64,000 bases of DNA from positions 124,001 through 188,000 of the forward strand of contig NZ_CP092106.1 of assembly GCF_029016485.1 (NCBI RefSeq). The letters run 5' to 3'. A program made the position numbers and the translations under genes. Below the pieces are notes generated by a model. That model was not told where the DNA came from. It did no database searches and was given only the letters and a program-made list of their open reading frames with translations. Below, one piece after another: positions 46,244 to 57,038 of the stretch (position 1 is its first letter; every line of letters begins with the position of its first letter). This DNA is from Vibrio sp. JC009. GTDB lineage: Bacteria > Pseudomonadota > Gammaproteobacteria > Enterobacterales > Vibrionaceae.

Positions 46244-47369
46244 TTTTTGAATATTCCAGGTCTGTTAATTTAGCTGCCAACTTTTCAATATGCTTTTGCA
46301 TTGAAAACTCATTTTCGGCCCGAATGCGGGCGCTCTCACTATTTCTGCTGATTAATTCAGGTTTGTTCAGATACTCAGCTATGGCATTAGCAATACTTTC
46401 CGATGATTTGGGATCGCAGAATAGAGCATGCTCCCCCAGTATTTCCGGTAATGCTCCAGTTTTTGCTGCAACAATCGCCTTTTTTTCAGCCATTGCTTCT
46501 ATAGCGGTTAAACCAAATGCTTCATTGTAATAGGGTAGACAAACAATATCCATAACCGAATACATCGCAGTTATGTCTTTCTGAAATCCAGCCAGATGGA
46601 TGCGGTTATTGTGTTTACTGGCAGAGGCTGCGGCTGTTAGCTCTCTGGTATAATCAGCGTCTGCACCTTCTGATTCATTGAGGCCACCTACAATTAATAA
46701 GTGAAGATCTTTAAAGTCTGAAGCTATTAACTCAAAGGCGCGAATCAGCTCTAACTGCCCTTTACCACGACATATTCTGCCAATAGTACCAATTATTTTT
46801 GCTGATTCGGGTATGTCTAATGATTCCTTAACTTCCGCAATATGAGCCTGATCTGTGATGGGCTGCTCAGGAATATCTGTCCCTAACCATAATCTCTCAA
46901 TTTTGTTTTCAGGAACAGGAAGTGCTTTGATGTTTCTTTTCAGTGTTTCATTACTGATGGAAAGAACCTGATCTACATGGGAGTATACCCATTTATGGTA
47001 GATGTCCTTCTTTGGGCGGGTAACGCCCATATGCTCAGTAAAAAGCACTCTACGTGAAGTGAGGAGGTTCAATAGCGCGGAGACCAGGATATCCCCCGAC
47101 TTATGGCAGTGAATAACTTCCACATTATTCTGCTTAAGCCAGCGGTTTAATTTGAGTAATTCAAAAGCGATAAGGTGGTTTTTGCTTTTTACCTGATAGG
47201 TTTCTAACCCCGCCTCATCCATCCCGCTTGCTACACGAGTTCCGGCTACGCACAGACCAAATACTTTATAGCCGTGCTTAATAAACTCTTTACCTGTGCG
47301 AATGGGATACATCTCAAGGCCTCCCCATCCTTTGGAGAGGCAAATATGTAATACTGCTTTTTTGCTCAA
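46236..47369 (-). CDS. GT4-family glycosyltransferase (core)
   Basis: A 377-residue GT-B enzyme. The N-terminal domain has LHICLSKGWGGLEMYPIRTG with the GG loop. The donor domain begins IIGTIGRICRGKGQLELIRAF and ends with the E-x7-E motif in YYNEAFGLTAIEAMAEKKAIV. The retaining mechanism and GT4 family are clear, but the sugar is not. It is the first gene after hldD in the core operon, 28 bp downstream of it. Confidence 0.9.
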   Translation of the reverse strand: MSKKAVLHICLSKGWGGLEMYPIRTGKEFIKHGYKVFGLCVAGTRVASGMDEAGLETYQVKSKNHLIAFELLKLNRWLKQNNVEVIHCHKSGDILVSALLNLLTSRRVLFTEHMGVTRPKKDIYHKWVYSHVDQVLSISNETLKRNIKALPVPENKIERLWLGTDIPEQPITDQAHIAEVKESLDIPESAKIIGTIGRICRGKGQLELIRAFELIASDFKDLHLLIVGGLNESEGADADYTRELTAAASASKHNNRIHLAGFQKDITAMYSVMDIVCLPYYNEAFGLTAIEAMAEKKAIVAAKTGALPEILGEHALFCDPKSSESIANAIAEYLNKPELISRNSESARIRAENEFSMQKHIEKLAAKLTDLEYSKSE

Positions 47370-47397
47370 AAGGTTACCTGGCTACAAAGTCTGTTTA

Positions 47398-48339
47398 TTA
47401 TTTGTTTTGAATTTCCATATACTCAGCGACACCTTCTGCAACCGTCTTGAACTCATGGTCACAGCCGGCTGCTCGCAGTTTAGTTAGGTCTGCTTGAGTA
47501 AATTCCTGATACGCTCCTTTCAAATGCTCAGGGAATGGGATTGTTTCAATTTCACCTTTACCGTGATGCTTAATTACCGCTTTTGCTACTTCTTCAAAGG
47601 ACTCTGCATTGCCTGTCCCCAGATTGAAAATGCCTGATTTACCGTTTTGCATAAACCAAAGGTTAACGGCTGCTACATCACCAACATAAACAAAGTCACG
47701 TATAAACTGCTCGCTACCAGCAAATAGTTTCGGGTTTTCACCGGCATTCATCTGGTTGTTCAGATGGAAAGCAACGGATGCCATGCTGCCTTTATGATCT
47801 TCACGAGGGCCATAAACATTGAAGTAGCGGAAACCAGTAACCTGAGAAAGTTCTTCTCCGTGTTCTTCTGCGTCTTTCCAAACACGGCGGACATAATTGT
47901 CAAACTGTTGCTTGGAGTAGCCATATACGTTCAACGCGCCTTCGTACTTTTCTTCTTCAACAAAGGTATCTGTTTCACCGTAGGTCGCAGCAGATGATGC
48001 ATACAGGAATGGAATCTCTCTTTCCAGACAGTAGTGAAGCAGTTCTTTTGAGTACTCATAGTTGTTCAGCATCATGTACTTACCATCCCACTCAGTGGTA
48101 GCAGAACATGCGCCTTCATGAAACACCGCCTCAATAGGGCCGAACTCCTCGCCTGCCATAACCTGCATCAGGAAGTCTTCACGATCCATGTAGTCGGCAA
48201 TATCCAGATCAACAAGGTTTTTAAACTTCTTACCGTTTTTCAGGTGATCTACAACCAGAATATCGGTATAACCTTTTTCGTTTAGTGCCTTAACAATGTT
48301 GCTGCCAATCATGCCAGCGCCGCCAGTTACAATGATCAT
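47398..48339 (-). CDS. hldD: ADP-L-glycero-D-manno-heptose 6-epimerase
   Basis: A 313-residue extended SDR enzyme (E. coli 310) that makes the L,D-heptose donor used by the heptosyltransferases of this locus. The NADP site is [15 protein letters not shown], and catalytic residues are in SSAATYGE and the YGYSKQQFD Tyr-x3-Lys. [17 protein letters not shown] is typical for HldD. It is the first gene of the minus-strand core operon and is divergent from rmlB. In V. cholerae the O-antigen cluster also begins next to this gene. Confidence 0.97.
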   Translation of the reverse strand: MIIVTGGAGMIGSNIVKALNEKGYTDILVVDHLKNGKKFKNLVDLDIADYMDREDFLMQVMAGEEFGPIEAVFHEGACSATTEWDGKYMMLNNYEYSKELLHYCLEREIPFLYASSAATYGETDTFVEEEKYEGALNVYGYSKQQFDNYVRRVWKDAEEHGEELSQVTGFRYFNVYGPREDHKGSMASVAFHLNNQMNAGENPKLFAGSEQFIRDFVYVGDVAAVNLWFMQNGKSGIFNLGTGNAESFEEVAKAVIKHHGKGEIETIPFPEHLKGAYQEFTQADLTKLRAAGCDHEFKTVAEGVAEYMEIQNK

Positions 48340-48443
48340 GGTACAAATTCCTTAGTAATAACTTGGGGATAGTATATCAGTAAAACGCCGATGATGGATA
48401 TTTTGTACTAATGTTCATAAATGTAGTTTTTTTGCTAAAAAAA

Positions 48444-48470
48444 TTGACATGAAATGCGGGATTATATAGC
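48444..48470 (+). promoter_or_regulatory. Possible rmlB promoter
   Basis: A perfect TTGACA at 48444-48449 is followed after 15 bp by TATAGC (48465-48470). The spacing is short and the -10 is weak, so this is a tentative call. It lies 100 bp before rmlB in the 229-bp gap divergent from hldD. I saw no ops element in this gap. Confidence 0.35.
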
Positions 48471-48568
48471 CCAAAGTATCCTACTAATATAGAATCATCC
48501 CCTGCTTTATTGGTATGAGTAGGCTTTAACCAAAAAGTTAAGCTGACATTCACTTATGGACAAAAGAA

Positions 48569-49633
48569 ATGAAAATACTTGTTACTGGAGGGGCTGGATT
48601 TATTGGCTCTGCTGTTATCAGACATATTGTAAACAATACTCAGGATGAAGTCATAAATGTAGACAAACTTACTTATGCGGGAAACCTAGAGTCATTGAAT
48701 GACGTTGCCGATAGCTCCCGGTATTCGTTCGAGTTGGTAGACATTTGTAATCGACAGGAGTTAGACAGGGTATTTTCTTATCACCAGCCTGATGCTGTGA
48801 TGCATTTAGCTGCAGAGTCTCATGTGGATCGTTCAATTGATGGGCCTGCTGCATTTATTGAAACCAATATAGTAGGTACATACACATTACTGGAAGCTGC
48901 TCGCTCATACTGGAACAATCTAGGGCAAGAGAAAAAAGAATCTTTTCGGTTTCACCATATCTCGACAGATGAAGTGTACGGAGATCTAGAGGGGACGGAG
49001 GATTTGTTCACAGAGAGTACACCTTATGCTCCGAGCAGTCCTTACTCAGCTTCTAAGGCTTCAAGCGACCACCTTGTAAGATCCTGGCAACGAACCTACG
49101 GCTTTCCGACTGTTGTAACTAACTGCTCAAACAACTATGGACCATACCATTTTCCAGAAAAACTGATTCCTCTAATGATTCTTAATGCGTTAGAAGGAAA
49201 GCCTCTTCCTGTATATGGAGATGGTATGCAGATTCGTGACTGGTTGTTCGTGGAAGACCATGCAAGAGCCCTATATAAGGTGGTAACAGAAGGCGAAGTT
49301 GCTGAAACGTATAATATTGGTGGTCATAACGAAAAAGCTAATATTGAAGTAGTAAGAACTATTTGCGACCTTCTTGAAGAGTTAATGCCTAATAAGCCTG
49401 AAGGTGTTGAAAAATATCAGGACCTTGTTACTTATGTAACTGACCGCCCTGGGCATGATGTCAGATATGCAATTGACGCAACCAAGATTGCTGATGAATT
49501 GGGCTGGAAGCCGGAAGAAACATTTGAGAGCGGTATTCGTAAAACGGTCGAGTGGTACTTGAACAATCAAGAGTGGTGGAGCCGGGTACTAGATGGTTCG
49601 TATAGCAGAGAGCGCTTAGGCACAAAAGGATAG
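48569..49633 (+). CDS. rmlB: dTDP-glucose 4,6-dehydratase
   Basis: A 354-residue extended SDR enzyme making dTDP-4-keto-6-deoxyglucose, step two of dTDP-L-rhamnose synthesis. It has the NAD site [28 protein letters not shown], the [11 protein letters not shown] segment with catalytic Thr-Asp-Glu, and the [11 protein letters not shown]yr-x3-Lys. It is the first of four tightly packed rml genes (order B-A-D-C), with rmlA starting three bases after its stop. Confidence 0.97.
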   Translation: MKILVTGGAGFIGSAVIRHIVNNTQDEVINVDKLTYAGNLESLNDVADSSRYSFELVDICNRQELDRVFSYHQPDAVMHLAAESHVDRSIDGPAAFIETNIVGTYTLLEAARSYWNNLGQEKKESFRFHHISTDEVYGDLEGTEDLFTESTPYAPSSPYSASKASSDHLVRSWQRTYGFPTVVTNCSNNYGPYHFPEKLIPLMILNALEGKPLPVYGDGMQIRDWLFVEDHARALYKVVTEGEVAETYNIGGHNEKANIEVVRTICDLLEELMPNKPEGVEKYQDLVTYVTDRPGHDVRYAIDATKIADELGWKPEETFESGIRKTVEWYLNNQEWWSRVLDGSYSRERLGTKG

Positions 49634-49636
49634 AAT

Positions 49637-50512
49637 ATGAAAGGTATTGTATTAGCTGGCGGCAGTGGTACCAGGTTGTACCCAATAACAAAAGGAGTGT
49701 CTAAGCAGCTATTACCTGTCTACGACAAGCCGATGATTTATTATCCCCTATCGACGTTGATGTTAGCTGGAATTAGGGAAATTTTAATTATTACAACGCC
49801 TGAAGATAGTGAGTCATTTAAAAGGCTATTGGGGGATGGTTCTGACTATGGGGTTGATCTGCAATATAAAGTGCAACCATCTCCAGATGGACTAGCTCAG
49901 GCTTTCATTATTGGAGAGGAGTTTATTGGTGATGACTCTTGCTGTTTAGTACTTGGTGATAACATTTTTTATGGCCAATCTTTTAGCCGAACACTTCAAC
50001 AGGCCGCTGCTAGAAATAACACAGCAACAGTATTTGGGTATAGTGTTAAGGACCCAGAGCGATTTGGGGTGGTTGAGTTCGATGAAAATATGAAGGCCCT
50101 TTCCATCGAAGAAAAACCAGAAAAACCTAAATCCAGTTACGCTGTTACCGGCCTTTATTTTTACGACAACCGGGTTGTGGATTTTGCAAAGCAGGTTAAG
50201 CCCTCTGAGCGTGGTGAGTTGGAAATTACAGCTATTAATCAGATGTACCTTGAAGACGGTTCATTAAACGTTGAGCTGTTAGGGCGTGGATTCGCTTGGT
50301 TGGATACTGGTACCCATGAGAGCCTACATGAGGCTTCTTCTTTTGTGCAAACAATAGAGAATATTCAGGGACTGAAAGTGGCTTGCCTTGAAGAAATAGC
50401 TTGGCGCAACGGATGGCTTTCCATTGAATGCTTAGAAGAAATTGGGCGAAGTATGATGAAAAATGAATACGGCCAATATTTAATGAGACTAGCCTCAGGG
50501 ATTAATGAATAA
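49637..50512 (+). CDS. rmlA: Glucose-1-phosphate thymidylyltransferase
   Basis: A 291-residue nucleotidyltransferase making dTDP-glucose, the first step to dTDP-L-rhamnose; it is normally inhibited by the end product. It has the signature [20 protein letters not shown] and the DxD-like LGDNIFYG, with [20 protein letters not shown] around the sugar site. Its 3' end overlaps rmlD by 8 bp. Confidence 0.97.
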   Translation: MKGIVLAGGSGTRLYPITKGVSKQLLPVYDKPMIYYPLSTLMLAGIREILIITTPEDSESFKRLLGDGSDYGVDLQYKVQPSPDGLAQAFIIGEEFIGDDSCCLVLGDNIFYGQSFSRTLQQAAARNNTATVFGYSVKDPERFGVVEFDENMKALSIEEKPEKPKSSYAVTGLYFYDNRVVDFAKQVKPSERGELEITAINQMYLEDGSLNVELLGRGFAWLDTGTHESLHEASSFVQTIENIQGLKVACLEEIAWRNGWLSIECLEEIGRSMMKNEYGQYLMRLASGINE

Positions 50513-51386
50513 AATGAAGGTTCTCGTAACAGGAAGTAATGGCCAGGTTGGTTACTGGCTGGAAAAGCTACTTCGCGATAAGGCTGATTTATTAGCAGTC
50601 GATCAGGATGAACTGGATATCACTGACAAAAATGCAGTATTTAAAACCGTTGAATCCTTTCAGCCAGATGTTGTAATCAATGCTGCTGCGTATACTGCTG
50701 TTGATAAAGCTGAAGAAGAAAAAGAGCTGGCGTATAGAGTTAACAGAGATGGCCCTCTGTATCTGGCTCAGGCTGCAAATTCAATTGGTGCTTCAATTCT
50801 TCATATCTCAACGGACTATGTATTCCCCGGGAATAAAGAAGGTTGTTATATTGAGCAGGATGTTACTGAACCAAGGTCTGTTTACGGGGCAAGTAAGTTA
50901 GCTGGTGAACAGGCTGTGCGTGAAAATTGTCACCATCATATAGTTCTGAGAACTGCTTGGGTATTTGGAGAGCATGGAAATAATTTTGTAAAAACTATGC
51001 TTAAGCTTGCGGATAGAGAAAGTCTAAGTGTTGTTGGTGATCAGGTTGGAGGCCCAACCTCGGCGAAAGACGTTGCTACAGTATTAGTTCGGATTGCCAA
51101 TCTTATCTATCAGGGAGATGGCGTGGTATTCGGTGTATACCATTATTCGGGTACTCCTTATGTCAGTTGGTACCAGTTTGCTGAACAGATTTTTGATAGT
51201 GCTCTGGAGCAAGATCTAATTGCTAAGAAGCCAGAATTAAAAGAAATTGTTTCAGAAGAGTACCTGACTCCGGTTGAGCGCCCTAAAAACTCCAAGCTTG
51301 ATCTAAGTAAGATTGGAGAGGAGTTCAATATTAAGGGAAGTGACTGGAAATCAGAGCTTCTTAACCTTACGAATTATCTAAACTAG
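50505..51386 (+). CDS. rmlD: dTDP-4-dehydrorhamnose reductase
   Basis: A 293-residue SDR enzyme that performs the final NAD(P)H-dependent reduction to dTDP-L-rhamnose. It has the dinucleotide site [31 protein letters not shown], the STDYVFPG segment and the YGASKLAGE Tyr-x3-Lys. Its start lies inside rmlA. A Met two residues later (MKVLVTG) is an alternative start. It precedes rmlC, so the reductase gene lies before the epimerase gene although it acts after it. Confidence 0.96.
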   Translation: MNKMKVLVTGSNGQVGYWLEKLLRDKADLLAVDQDELDITDKNAVFKTVESFQPDVVINAAAYTAVDKAEEEKELAYRVNRDGPLYLAQAANSIGASILHISTDYVFPGNKEGCYIEQDVTEPRSVYGASKLAGEQAVRENCHHHIVLRTAWVFGEHGNNFVKTMLKLADRESLSVVGDQVGGPTSAKDVATVLVRIANLIYQGDGVVFGVYHYSGTPYVSWYQFAEQIFDSALEQDLIAKKPELKEIVSEEYLTPVERPKNSKLDLSKIGEEFNIKGSDWKSELLNLTNYLN

Positions 51387-51393
51387 TTTGCTT

Positions 51394-51945
51394 ATGAAAA
51401 TTATTGAAACCAAAATCCCAGAAATAAAAATTATAGAACCAAGAGTGTTTGGTGATGAGCGAGGTTTTTTTATGGAAATCTGGCGAGATAATACATTCGA
51501 AGATCTGGTTGCAGGTAAACCGGTTACGTTTGTTCAAGATAATCACTCCAAGTCAACGAAAGGGATTCTGAGAGGGCTTCATTACCAGACAGAGAATACT
51601 CAAGGGAAATTGGTTCGCGTAGTTTCCGGGGAGGTGTTTGATGTGGCTGTTGATGTGCGGAAAGATTCTCCGACATTAGGTCAGTGGGTAGGAGTCTACT
51701 TGTCTGCTGAAAATAAAAGGCAGTTATGGGTGCCGGAAGGTTTTGCCCATGGTTTCTATGTAACAAGTGACGAAGCAGAGTTCGTGTATAAGTGTACGGA
51801 TTACTACAACCCTAAGGCGGAACATACAGTTCTATGGAATGATTCCGATATTGGGATTGAATGGCCTGTTATGCCTAACGAGCTTCCTGTCTTATCCGAA
51901 AAAGATAAGTTAGGTATCAAACTATTAGAATCGGAGCTTTTGTAG
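51394..51945 (+). CDS. rmlC: dTDP-4-dehydrorhamnose 3,5-epimerase
   Basis: A 183-residue cupin epimerase acting on dTDP-4-keto-6-deoxyglucose. The family N-terminus is IKIIEPRVFGDERGFFMEIW, with catalytic His in GILRGLHYQ and the Asp-containing VFDVAVDVRK; VPEGFAHGFY follows. I chose ATG at 51394 over an in-frame TTG two codons earlier because it matches the family start. It is the last rml gene, and the 283-bp gap after it carries the ops element. Confidence 0.95.
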   Translation: MKIIETKIPEIKIIEPRVFGDERGFFMEIWRDNTFEDLVAGKPVTFVQDNHSKSTKGILRGLHYQTENTQGKLVRVVSGEVFDVAVDVRKDSPTLGQWVGVYLSAENKRQLWVPEGFAHGFYVTSDEAEFVYKCTDYYNPKAEHTVLWNDSDIGIEWPVMPNELPVLSEKDKLGIKLLESELL

Positions 51946-52066
51946 GTGTAGCACCTGAATAGCAGGTTTGTGTCTTTTGCTGTAGAATCGGCAGAATTTT
52001 ACCTTCGCGCATTAAGGCGAATATCACATAACGCTATGAATTTGCATGTGGGGAGTGTTACCTAAG

Positions 52067-52078
52067 GGCGGTAGCGTG
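52067..52078 (+). promoter_or_regulatory. ops element (JUMPstart) for RfaH
   Basis: GGCGGTAGCGTG matches the operon polarity suppressor element to which RfaH-modified RNA polymerase is recruited in long LPS and capsule operons. It lies 151 bp before manC in the 51946-52228 gap, so the manC-manB-wzm-wzt-glycosyltransferase run is a likely RfaH-dependent unit. A TAGGAAACCG and A/T-rich leader follow. I see no gene in this gap. Confidence 0.85.
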
Positions 52079-52228
52079 CTGGAAAACAGGATAAATATGC
52101 TCGTGTTACTTGGCTTGAAATGAATTAGGAAACCGAAATAACCAACGTAGCACTTTCTGAAGTCCCTACTGTGCGGGGGGAGCTTACCCTGATGAATTAT
52201 CTAACAATATGAGAAGTAAGGAATATTG

Positions 52229-53623
52229 ATGTTTTTACCTGTAATCATGGCGGGAGGGGCGGGTTCTCGTCTGTGGCCATTATCACGCTCTTCATTTCCT
52301 AAACAGTTTTTATCTCTTGATAGTAAAAGTTCGCATACAATGTTGCAGGCGACACTGGATAGAGTTGCTGATATGGATGCCTCTGATGCAATAATTATCT
52401 CGAATGAGGAGCATCGGTTTATAGTTGCAGAGCAATTAAGGACGCATGGTAGCAAAGCAAGAATAATCCTTGAGCCAGCGGGAAGAAATACGGCACCAGC
52501 AATAGCATTGGCAGCAATCCAGGCTTTAGAAGGTGGAGAAGATCCTGTGATGCTTGTTTTAGCTGCTGATCATATAGTTAAAGACAAGCCAGCCTTTCAA
52601 GCGTCGGTCTTAAAAGCTTTAGATGAAGCTCAGAAAGGAAACTTAGTTACATTCGGAATTGTACCGACTGCTCCTGAAACTGGGTATGGCTATATCCAGC
52701 GGGGAGAACCTGTAGGAGATGGTACGTACTCGGTTAAACAGTTTGTCGAAAAGCCTAAACTAGAAGTAGCAGAAAAGTATTATGAAAGCGGCCATTATTA
52801 CTGGAATAGCGGGTGCTTCATGTTTAAAGCCAGTGTCTATTTGAAAGAGTTAGAGCGTCACTCTAAAGATATTTATCTTAGCTGTCAGAAAGCTTCAGAG
52901 GAAACAAACTCAGACCTAGACTTTATTCGTGTTAATGAAAAAGAGTTTTTGAAATGCCCTGACGACTCAATTGATTATGCGGTAATGGAGCATACCGAAA
53001 AGGCTATAGTTGTCCCGCTAGATGCTGGGTGGAGTGATGTTGGCTCTTGGTCGGCGTTATGGGAGGTTTCAGAAAAGGATCAACAGGGTAATGTATATCA
53101 CGGTGATACTATCCTCAAAGGTACGAAAGATTGCTATATATACGCCCCCAACAAATTAGTTGCAGCTGTTGGGCTGGAAAATGTCGTTGTTATTGAAACT
53201 AAAGATGCTGTACTGGTTGCTGACAAAGATAAGGTTCAGGAAGTTAAAAAGATTGTAGAGCATTTAAAAGCAGAGAGTCGTGCAGAGTATAAAGAGCACC
53301 GAGAACAATATAGGCCTTGGGGCAAGTCTGATGCGATAGATAAGGGACAAAGGTATAAGGTTAATAGAATTACCGTTCAGCCTGGAGGTAAGCAGTCATT
53401 GCAGATGCATTACCATAGAGCTGAGCATTGGGTTGTAGTTTCCGGGACTGCAAAGGTAGTAAAAGAGGGTGTTGAGCATTTGATTACAGAAAATCAATCG
53501 TTGTATATCCCTGTTGGCGTTAGCCATATGATCGAAAACCCAGGGTCTCTTCCTTTAGAGTTGATAGAAATTCAGTCAGGTTCTTACCTTAATGAAGATG
53601 ATGTAGTACGTATTGAAGAGTGA
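52229..53623 (+). CDS. manC: Mannose-1-phosphate guanylyltransferase/mannose-6-phosphate isomerase
   Basis: A 464-residue type II enzyme. The N-terminal GDP-mannose pyrophosphorylase domain (about 1-285) has [20 protein letters not shown] and FVEKP. The C-terminal cupin isomerase domain (about 340-460) has [12 protein letters not shown] and [17 protein letters not shown], with metal-binding His and Glu. It makes GDP-mannose and can also supply mannose-6-P. AAGGA lies seven bases before the ATG. The manB gene follows closely. Confidence 0.95.
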   Translation: MFLPVIMAGGAGSRLWPLSRSSFPKQFLSLDSKSSHTMLQATLDRVADMDASDAIIISNEEHRFIVAEQLRTHGSKARIILEPAGRNTAPAIALAAIQALEGGEDPVMLVLAADHIVKDKPAFQASVLKALDEAQKGNLVTFGIVPTAPETGYGYIQRGEPVGDGTYSVKQFVEKPKLEVAEKYYESGHYYWNSGCFMFKASVYLKELERHSKDIYLSCQKASEETNSDLDFIRVNEKEFLKCPDDSIDYAVMEHTEKAIVVPLDAGWSDVGSWSALWEVSEKDQQGNVYHGDTILKGTKDCYIYAPNKLVAAVGLENVVVIETKDAVLVADKDKVQEVKKIVEHLKAESRAEYKEHREQYRPWGKSDAIDKGQRYKVNRITVQPGGKQSLQMHYHRAEHWVVVSGTAKVVKEGVEHLITENQSLYIPVGVSHMIENPGSLPLELIEIQSGSYLNEDDVVRIEE

Positions 53624-53630
53624 ACTTGAA

Positions 53631-55007
53631 GTGGAAAAACTAACTTGTTTTAAGGCCTATGACATTCGTGGCCAGCTAGAAAAAGAAATCAGTGCGGATA
53701 TAGCTTACCGAATTGGACGAGCTTTTGGTCAGTTCTTACAAAAGAGTGGAACGGAAGAAAAAACGGTCGTAGTAGGTGGTGATGTTCGTTTAACCAGTGA
53801 GGAGCTAAAGCTTGCATTATCTGATGGCTTGAACGATGCCGGTGTAAACGTATTGGATATTGGATTATCTGGTACCGAGGAAGTTTACTTTGCTACTTTC
53901 CATCTGGGTGTTCAGGGCGGTGTTGAGGTTACTGCCAGTCATAATCCAATTGATTACAATGGTATGAAAATCGTTCTGGAAGGATCTCGTCCTCTAAGCA
54001 GAGATTGCGGGTTAGAGGAGATTCAAGAACTAGCAGAAAATAATTGCTTTGTAGAGCCGGTAACTAAGGGGAACTATAAGAAAATATCAATCCTGGAAGA
54101 CTATGTTGATCATCTATTGGGTTATGTTGCTATCGAAAATATTAAACCTATGAAGTTAGTAATAAACTCGGGTAACGGTGCAGCTGGTCACGTAATTGAT
54201 GAGTTAGAAGCTAGATTTAGAAAACTAGATGTTCCTCTGGAAATAGTGAAAGTGCATAATGACGCTGATGGAAACTTCCCTAACGGCATTCCTAATCCAC
54301 TTTTACCAGAGTGTCGAGAAGACACTGCTGCTGCTGTAAAAAAACATAATGCTGATATCGGTATCGCTTTTGATGGGGACTTTGATAGATGTTTCTTCTT
54401 CGATGAATATGGAAACTTTATTGAGGGGTACTACATCGTTGGTATGCTAGCGGAAGCATTTTTACAAAAAGAAGCAAATGCAAAAATAATTCATGATCCA
54501 AGATTGACATGGAGTACTATCCAAGATGTAAAAAATTCAGGTGGTGTTCCAGTCTTATCTAAGACGGGTCATGCATTTATTAAAGAGAAAATGCGAGATG
54601 AAGATGCAGTTTATGGTGGTGAAATGAGCGCTCACCATTACTTTAGAGATTTTGCGTATTGTGATTCTGGCATGATTCCTTGGCTATTAGTCACAGAGCT
54701 ACTTTCCCTAAAAGAAATATCTCTTTCAGGGGCAATTGAAAGCAAGGTTACGGCTTATCCATGCAGTGGTGAAATTAATTATAAAGTCGCCAACGCAAAG
54801 GAGCTAATAAGTAAAATTGAATTTGATTTCGGTAAGAAAGGCAAAATTGATAAAACGGACGGATTAAGTATAGAGTTTGATGATTGGAGATTCAATATAA
54901 GAACATCAAATACGGAGCCATTGCTAAGATTAAATATTGAGTCGAAGAGAAATAAACAACTGGTGAACGATAAAGTTTTACTGCTAGAGAGCTATATTAA
55001 GGCTTAG
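53631..55007 (+). CDS. manB: Phosphomannomutase
   Basis: An enzyme of about 458 residues (E. coli ManB/CpsG 456) that converts mannose-6-P to mannose-1-P for ManC. The start segment [19 protein letters not shown] fits the family, so I use the GTG at 53631; a TTG at 53613 would add six residues and overlap manC. The catalytic phosphoserine loop is [14 protein letters not shown], the metal loop DGDFDRC, the sugar loop [10 protein letters not shown] and the phosphate loop [12 protein letters not shown]. Confidence 0.94.
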   Translation: MEKLTCFKAYDIRGQLEKEISADIAYRIGRAFGQFLQKSGTEEKTVVVGGDVRLTSEELKLALSDGLNDAGVNVLDIGLSGTEEVYFATFHLGVQGGVEVTASHNPIDYNGMKIVLEGSRPLSRDCGLEEIQELAENNCFVEPVTKGNYKKISILEDYVDHLLGYVAIENIKPMKLVINSGNGAAGHVIDELEARFRKLDVPLEIVKVHNDADGNFPNGIPNPLLPECREDTAAAVKKHNADIGIAFDGDFDRCFFFDEYGNFIEGYYIVGMLAEAFLQKEANAKIIHDPRLTWSTIQDVKNSGGVPVLSKTGHAFIKEKMRDEDAVYGGEMSAHHYFRDFAYCDSGMIPWLLVTELLSLKEISLSGAIESKVTAYPCSGEINYKVANAKELISKIEFDFGKKGKIDKTDGLSIEFDDWRFNIRTSNTEPLLRLNIESKRNKQLVNDKVLLLESYIKA

Positions 55008-55008
55008 T

Positions 55009-55806
55009 ATGTTTTTGAATGTGATAAAAAGTTTATGGCTGTATAGAGAGTTTATCCTAGGCAGTGTGAAAAGAGAGTTCCAGTTAAACTATCAGCGATC
55101 TATGTTAGGTATTGCTTGGTCTATTGCAAATCCTTTATCTATGATATTAGTTTATACAGTCATTTTCTCTCAGTTAATGAAAGCTAAACTCCCTGGTATT
55201 GACGGGGCATTTGGTTATAGTATTTATCTGTGTTCAGGTATAGTAACATGGGGGTTATTTGCCGAACTTACTAGGAAAAGTATCGGCATGTTTATAGAAC
55301 ATGCTAATTTGATAAAAAAAATTAATTTTCCGCGGTTGTGCTTACCTGTAATAATAACGCTAAATTCTCTTTTAAACTTTTCTATCATATTTTCTATTTT
55401 CTTACTGTTTATTATTATATCTGGGAATTTTCCTGGATATAAAATAGTAGCTGTTCTACCAATTTCTCTTGTGCTAATTACCTTCGCTATGGGGTTGGGC
55501 TTAACATTAGGTGTCCTTAATGTCTTTTTTAGAGATGTTGGCCAGCTATTTAATATTCTTACACAGCTTTGGTTCTGGGGAACGCCAATAGTTTATCCAA
55601 TAAATATTCTTCCAGAGTCTATTCAGTTCATCGTAGGGCTGAACCCAATGACCATAGTCATGTCATCTTACCAAAACCTATTTGTAATGGGAGCTTGGCC
55701 AAGCTGGACCGCTTTATCTTTCGTGTTTTTGCTAGGCTTATTTTTTTGTAGCATCGCGCTTGTTTTGTTTAAAAAACATGCAGGTGAAATTGTGGATGAA
55801 GTCTAA
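55009..55806 (+). CDS. wzm: O-antigen ABC exporter permease Wzm
   Basis: A 265-residue ABC-2 type membrane subunit with six predicted segments. The N-terminal amphipathic region VKREFQLNYQRSMLGIAWSIANPL is typical of polysaccharide exporters, and GTPIVYPINILPE precedes the last segments. With Wzt it moves undecaprenyl-PP-linked O-polysaccharide across the inner membrane. Its stop overlaps the wzt start by one base. Presence of Wzm/Wzt and absence of wzx/wzy so far marks an ABC-transporter-dependent O-antigen. Confidence 0.93.
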   Translation: MFLNVIKSLWLYREFILGSVKREFQLNYQRSMLGIAWSIANPLSMILVYTVIFSQLMKAKLPGIDGAFGYSIYLCSGIVTWGLFAELTRKSIGMFIEHANLIKKINFPRLCLPVIITLNSLLNFSIIFSIFLLFIIISGNFPGYKIVAVLPISLVLITFAMGLGLTLGVLNVFFRDVGQLFNILTQLWFWGTPIVYPINILPESIQFIVGLNPMTIVMSSYQNLFVMGAWPSWTALSFVFLLGLFFCSIALVLFKKHAGEIVDEV

Positions 55807-57038
55807 TGGGTAAAATAGTGGTTTCTAGTGTTGGGAAGGCGTACAAAATATATCCCAACCGTTGGTCTAGATTAATTGAGTGGTTTACACCATTGGGTAA
55901 GAGGCACGTAGATAGGTGGGTACTTAAAGATTTAAACTTTACTATAGAACCGGGAGAAGCCGTTGGGATCGTTGGAATCAATGGGGCTGGAAAGAGCACC
56001 TTGTTAAAAATGATAACAGGAACAACAGTCCCAACAAAAGGAAATATCCAGCTAACGGGAAGTGTTGCTGCACTTTTAGAGCTAGGAATGGGCTTCCATC
56101 CAGAGTTTACTGGGCGTCAAAATGCATACATGGCTGGGCAGCTCTTAGGATACTCAAAGTCTCAATTAGAAGAGAAAATGGAGTCGATTATAGAGTTCTC
56201 GGAAATAGGTGACTATATAGATCAACCTGTAAGAGTGTACTCCAGTGGTATGCAAATGAGATTAGCTTTTAGTGTTGCGACAGCTGTACGCCCAGATATT
56301 TTAATTGTCGATGAAGCTTTATCTGTAGGTGATACATACTTTCAACATAAGAGCTTTTCGAGGATTAGAGACTTTAGAGAGCAAGGAACAACTTTATTAA
56401 TAGTTTCTCATGATAAACAAGTAATACAGGGTATCTGCGATAGAGCCGTCCTAATCAATGGTGGAGTTATTGAGATGGAAGGCAATCCAGAGACCGTGAT
56501 GAGTTATTACAATGCTTTGTTAGCCGAGCGAGACAGTGAGAAGGTTCTGGTTGAAGCTAAAGAAACTAGTGTTAGTAGTAAAGTTTCTTCTGGAACAGGG
56601 GAAGTTGTAATATCCAGTATTTCTGTGGAGAGTCGTTCAGGTGAGAAATTGGATGTTGTTCATGTTAGCCAGCCTATCTCTATTAAAATTAAAGCAATAG
56701 TAAAGAAGTCTGTACCTGAGTTGGTAGCTGGCTTTTCAGTTAAAGACCGTTTGGGGCAAGTGGTATTTGGAACCAATAGTTATCACCTCAACCAAACACA
56801 ATCAAACCTTGAGGAAGGTGACGTGGTTGAGTTTAACTTTAACTTTGCGTGTAATATTGGGGTTGGTTCATATAGTGTTTCAGTTGCTTTACATAGCGGC
56901 GAAAATCATATTGATAACTGTTATGAGTGGCGTGATAAGGAGTTGATTTTTAACATTATTAATGTAGATAAACCCATATTCGAAGGAAATAGTTGGATAG
57001 ATCAAGAGCTAAAAGTTACCTATGAACATAGAAAGTAG
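55806..57038 (+). CDS. wzt: O-antigen ABC exporter ATPase Wzt with C-terminal binding domain
   Basis: A 410-residue protein. The ATPase domain (about 1-245) has Walker A GINGAGKST (57-65), the polysaccharide-exporter signature YSSGMQMRLAFSVA, and DILIVDEALSVGD. A C-terminal beta-sandwich domain (about 265-405) is of the Wzt_C type, which in E. coli O8/O9a recognises the capped non-reducing end of the finished chain. This predicts that a chain-terminating modification exists. The next gene starts 17 bp before its stop. Confidence 0.93.
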   Translation: MGKIVVSSVGKAYKIYPNRWSRLIEWFTPLGKRHVDRWVLKDLNFTIEPGEAVGIVGINGAGKSTLLKMITGTTVPTKGNIQLTGSVAALLELGMGFHPEFTGRQNAYMAGQLLGYSKSQLEEKMESIIEFSEIGDYIDQPVRVYSSGMQMRLAFSVATAVRPDILIVDEALSVGDTYFQHKSFSRIRDFREQGTTLLIVSHDKQVIQGICDRAVLINGGVIEMEGNPETVMSYYNALLAERDSEKVLVEAKETSVSSKVSSGTGEVVISSISVESRSGEKLDVVHVSQPISIKIKAIVKKSVPELVAGFSVKDRLGQVVFGTNSYHLNQTQSNLEEGDVVEFNFNFACNIGVGSYSVSVALHSGENHIDNCYEWRDKELIFNIINVDKPIFEGNSWIDQELKVTYEHRK

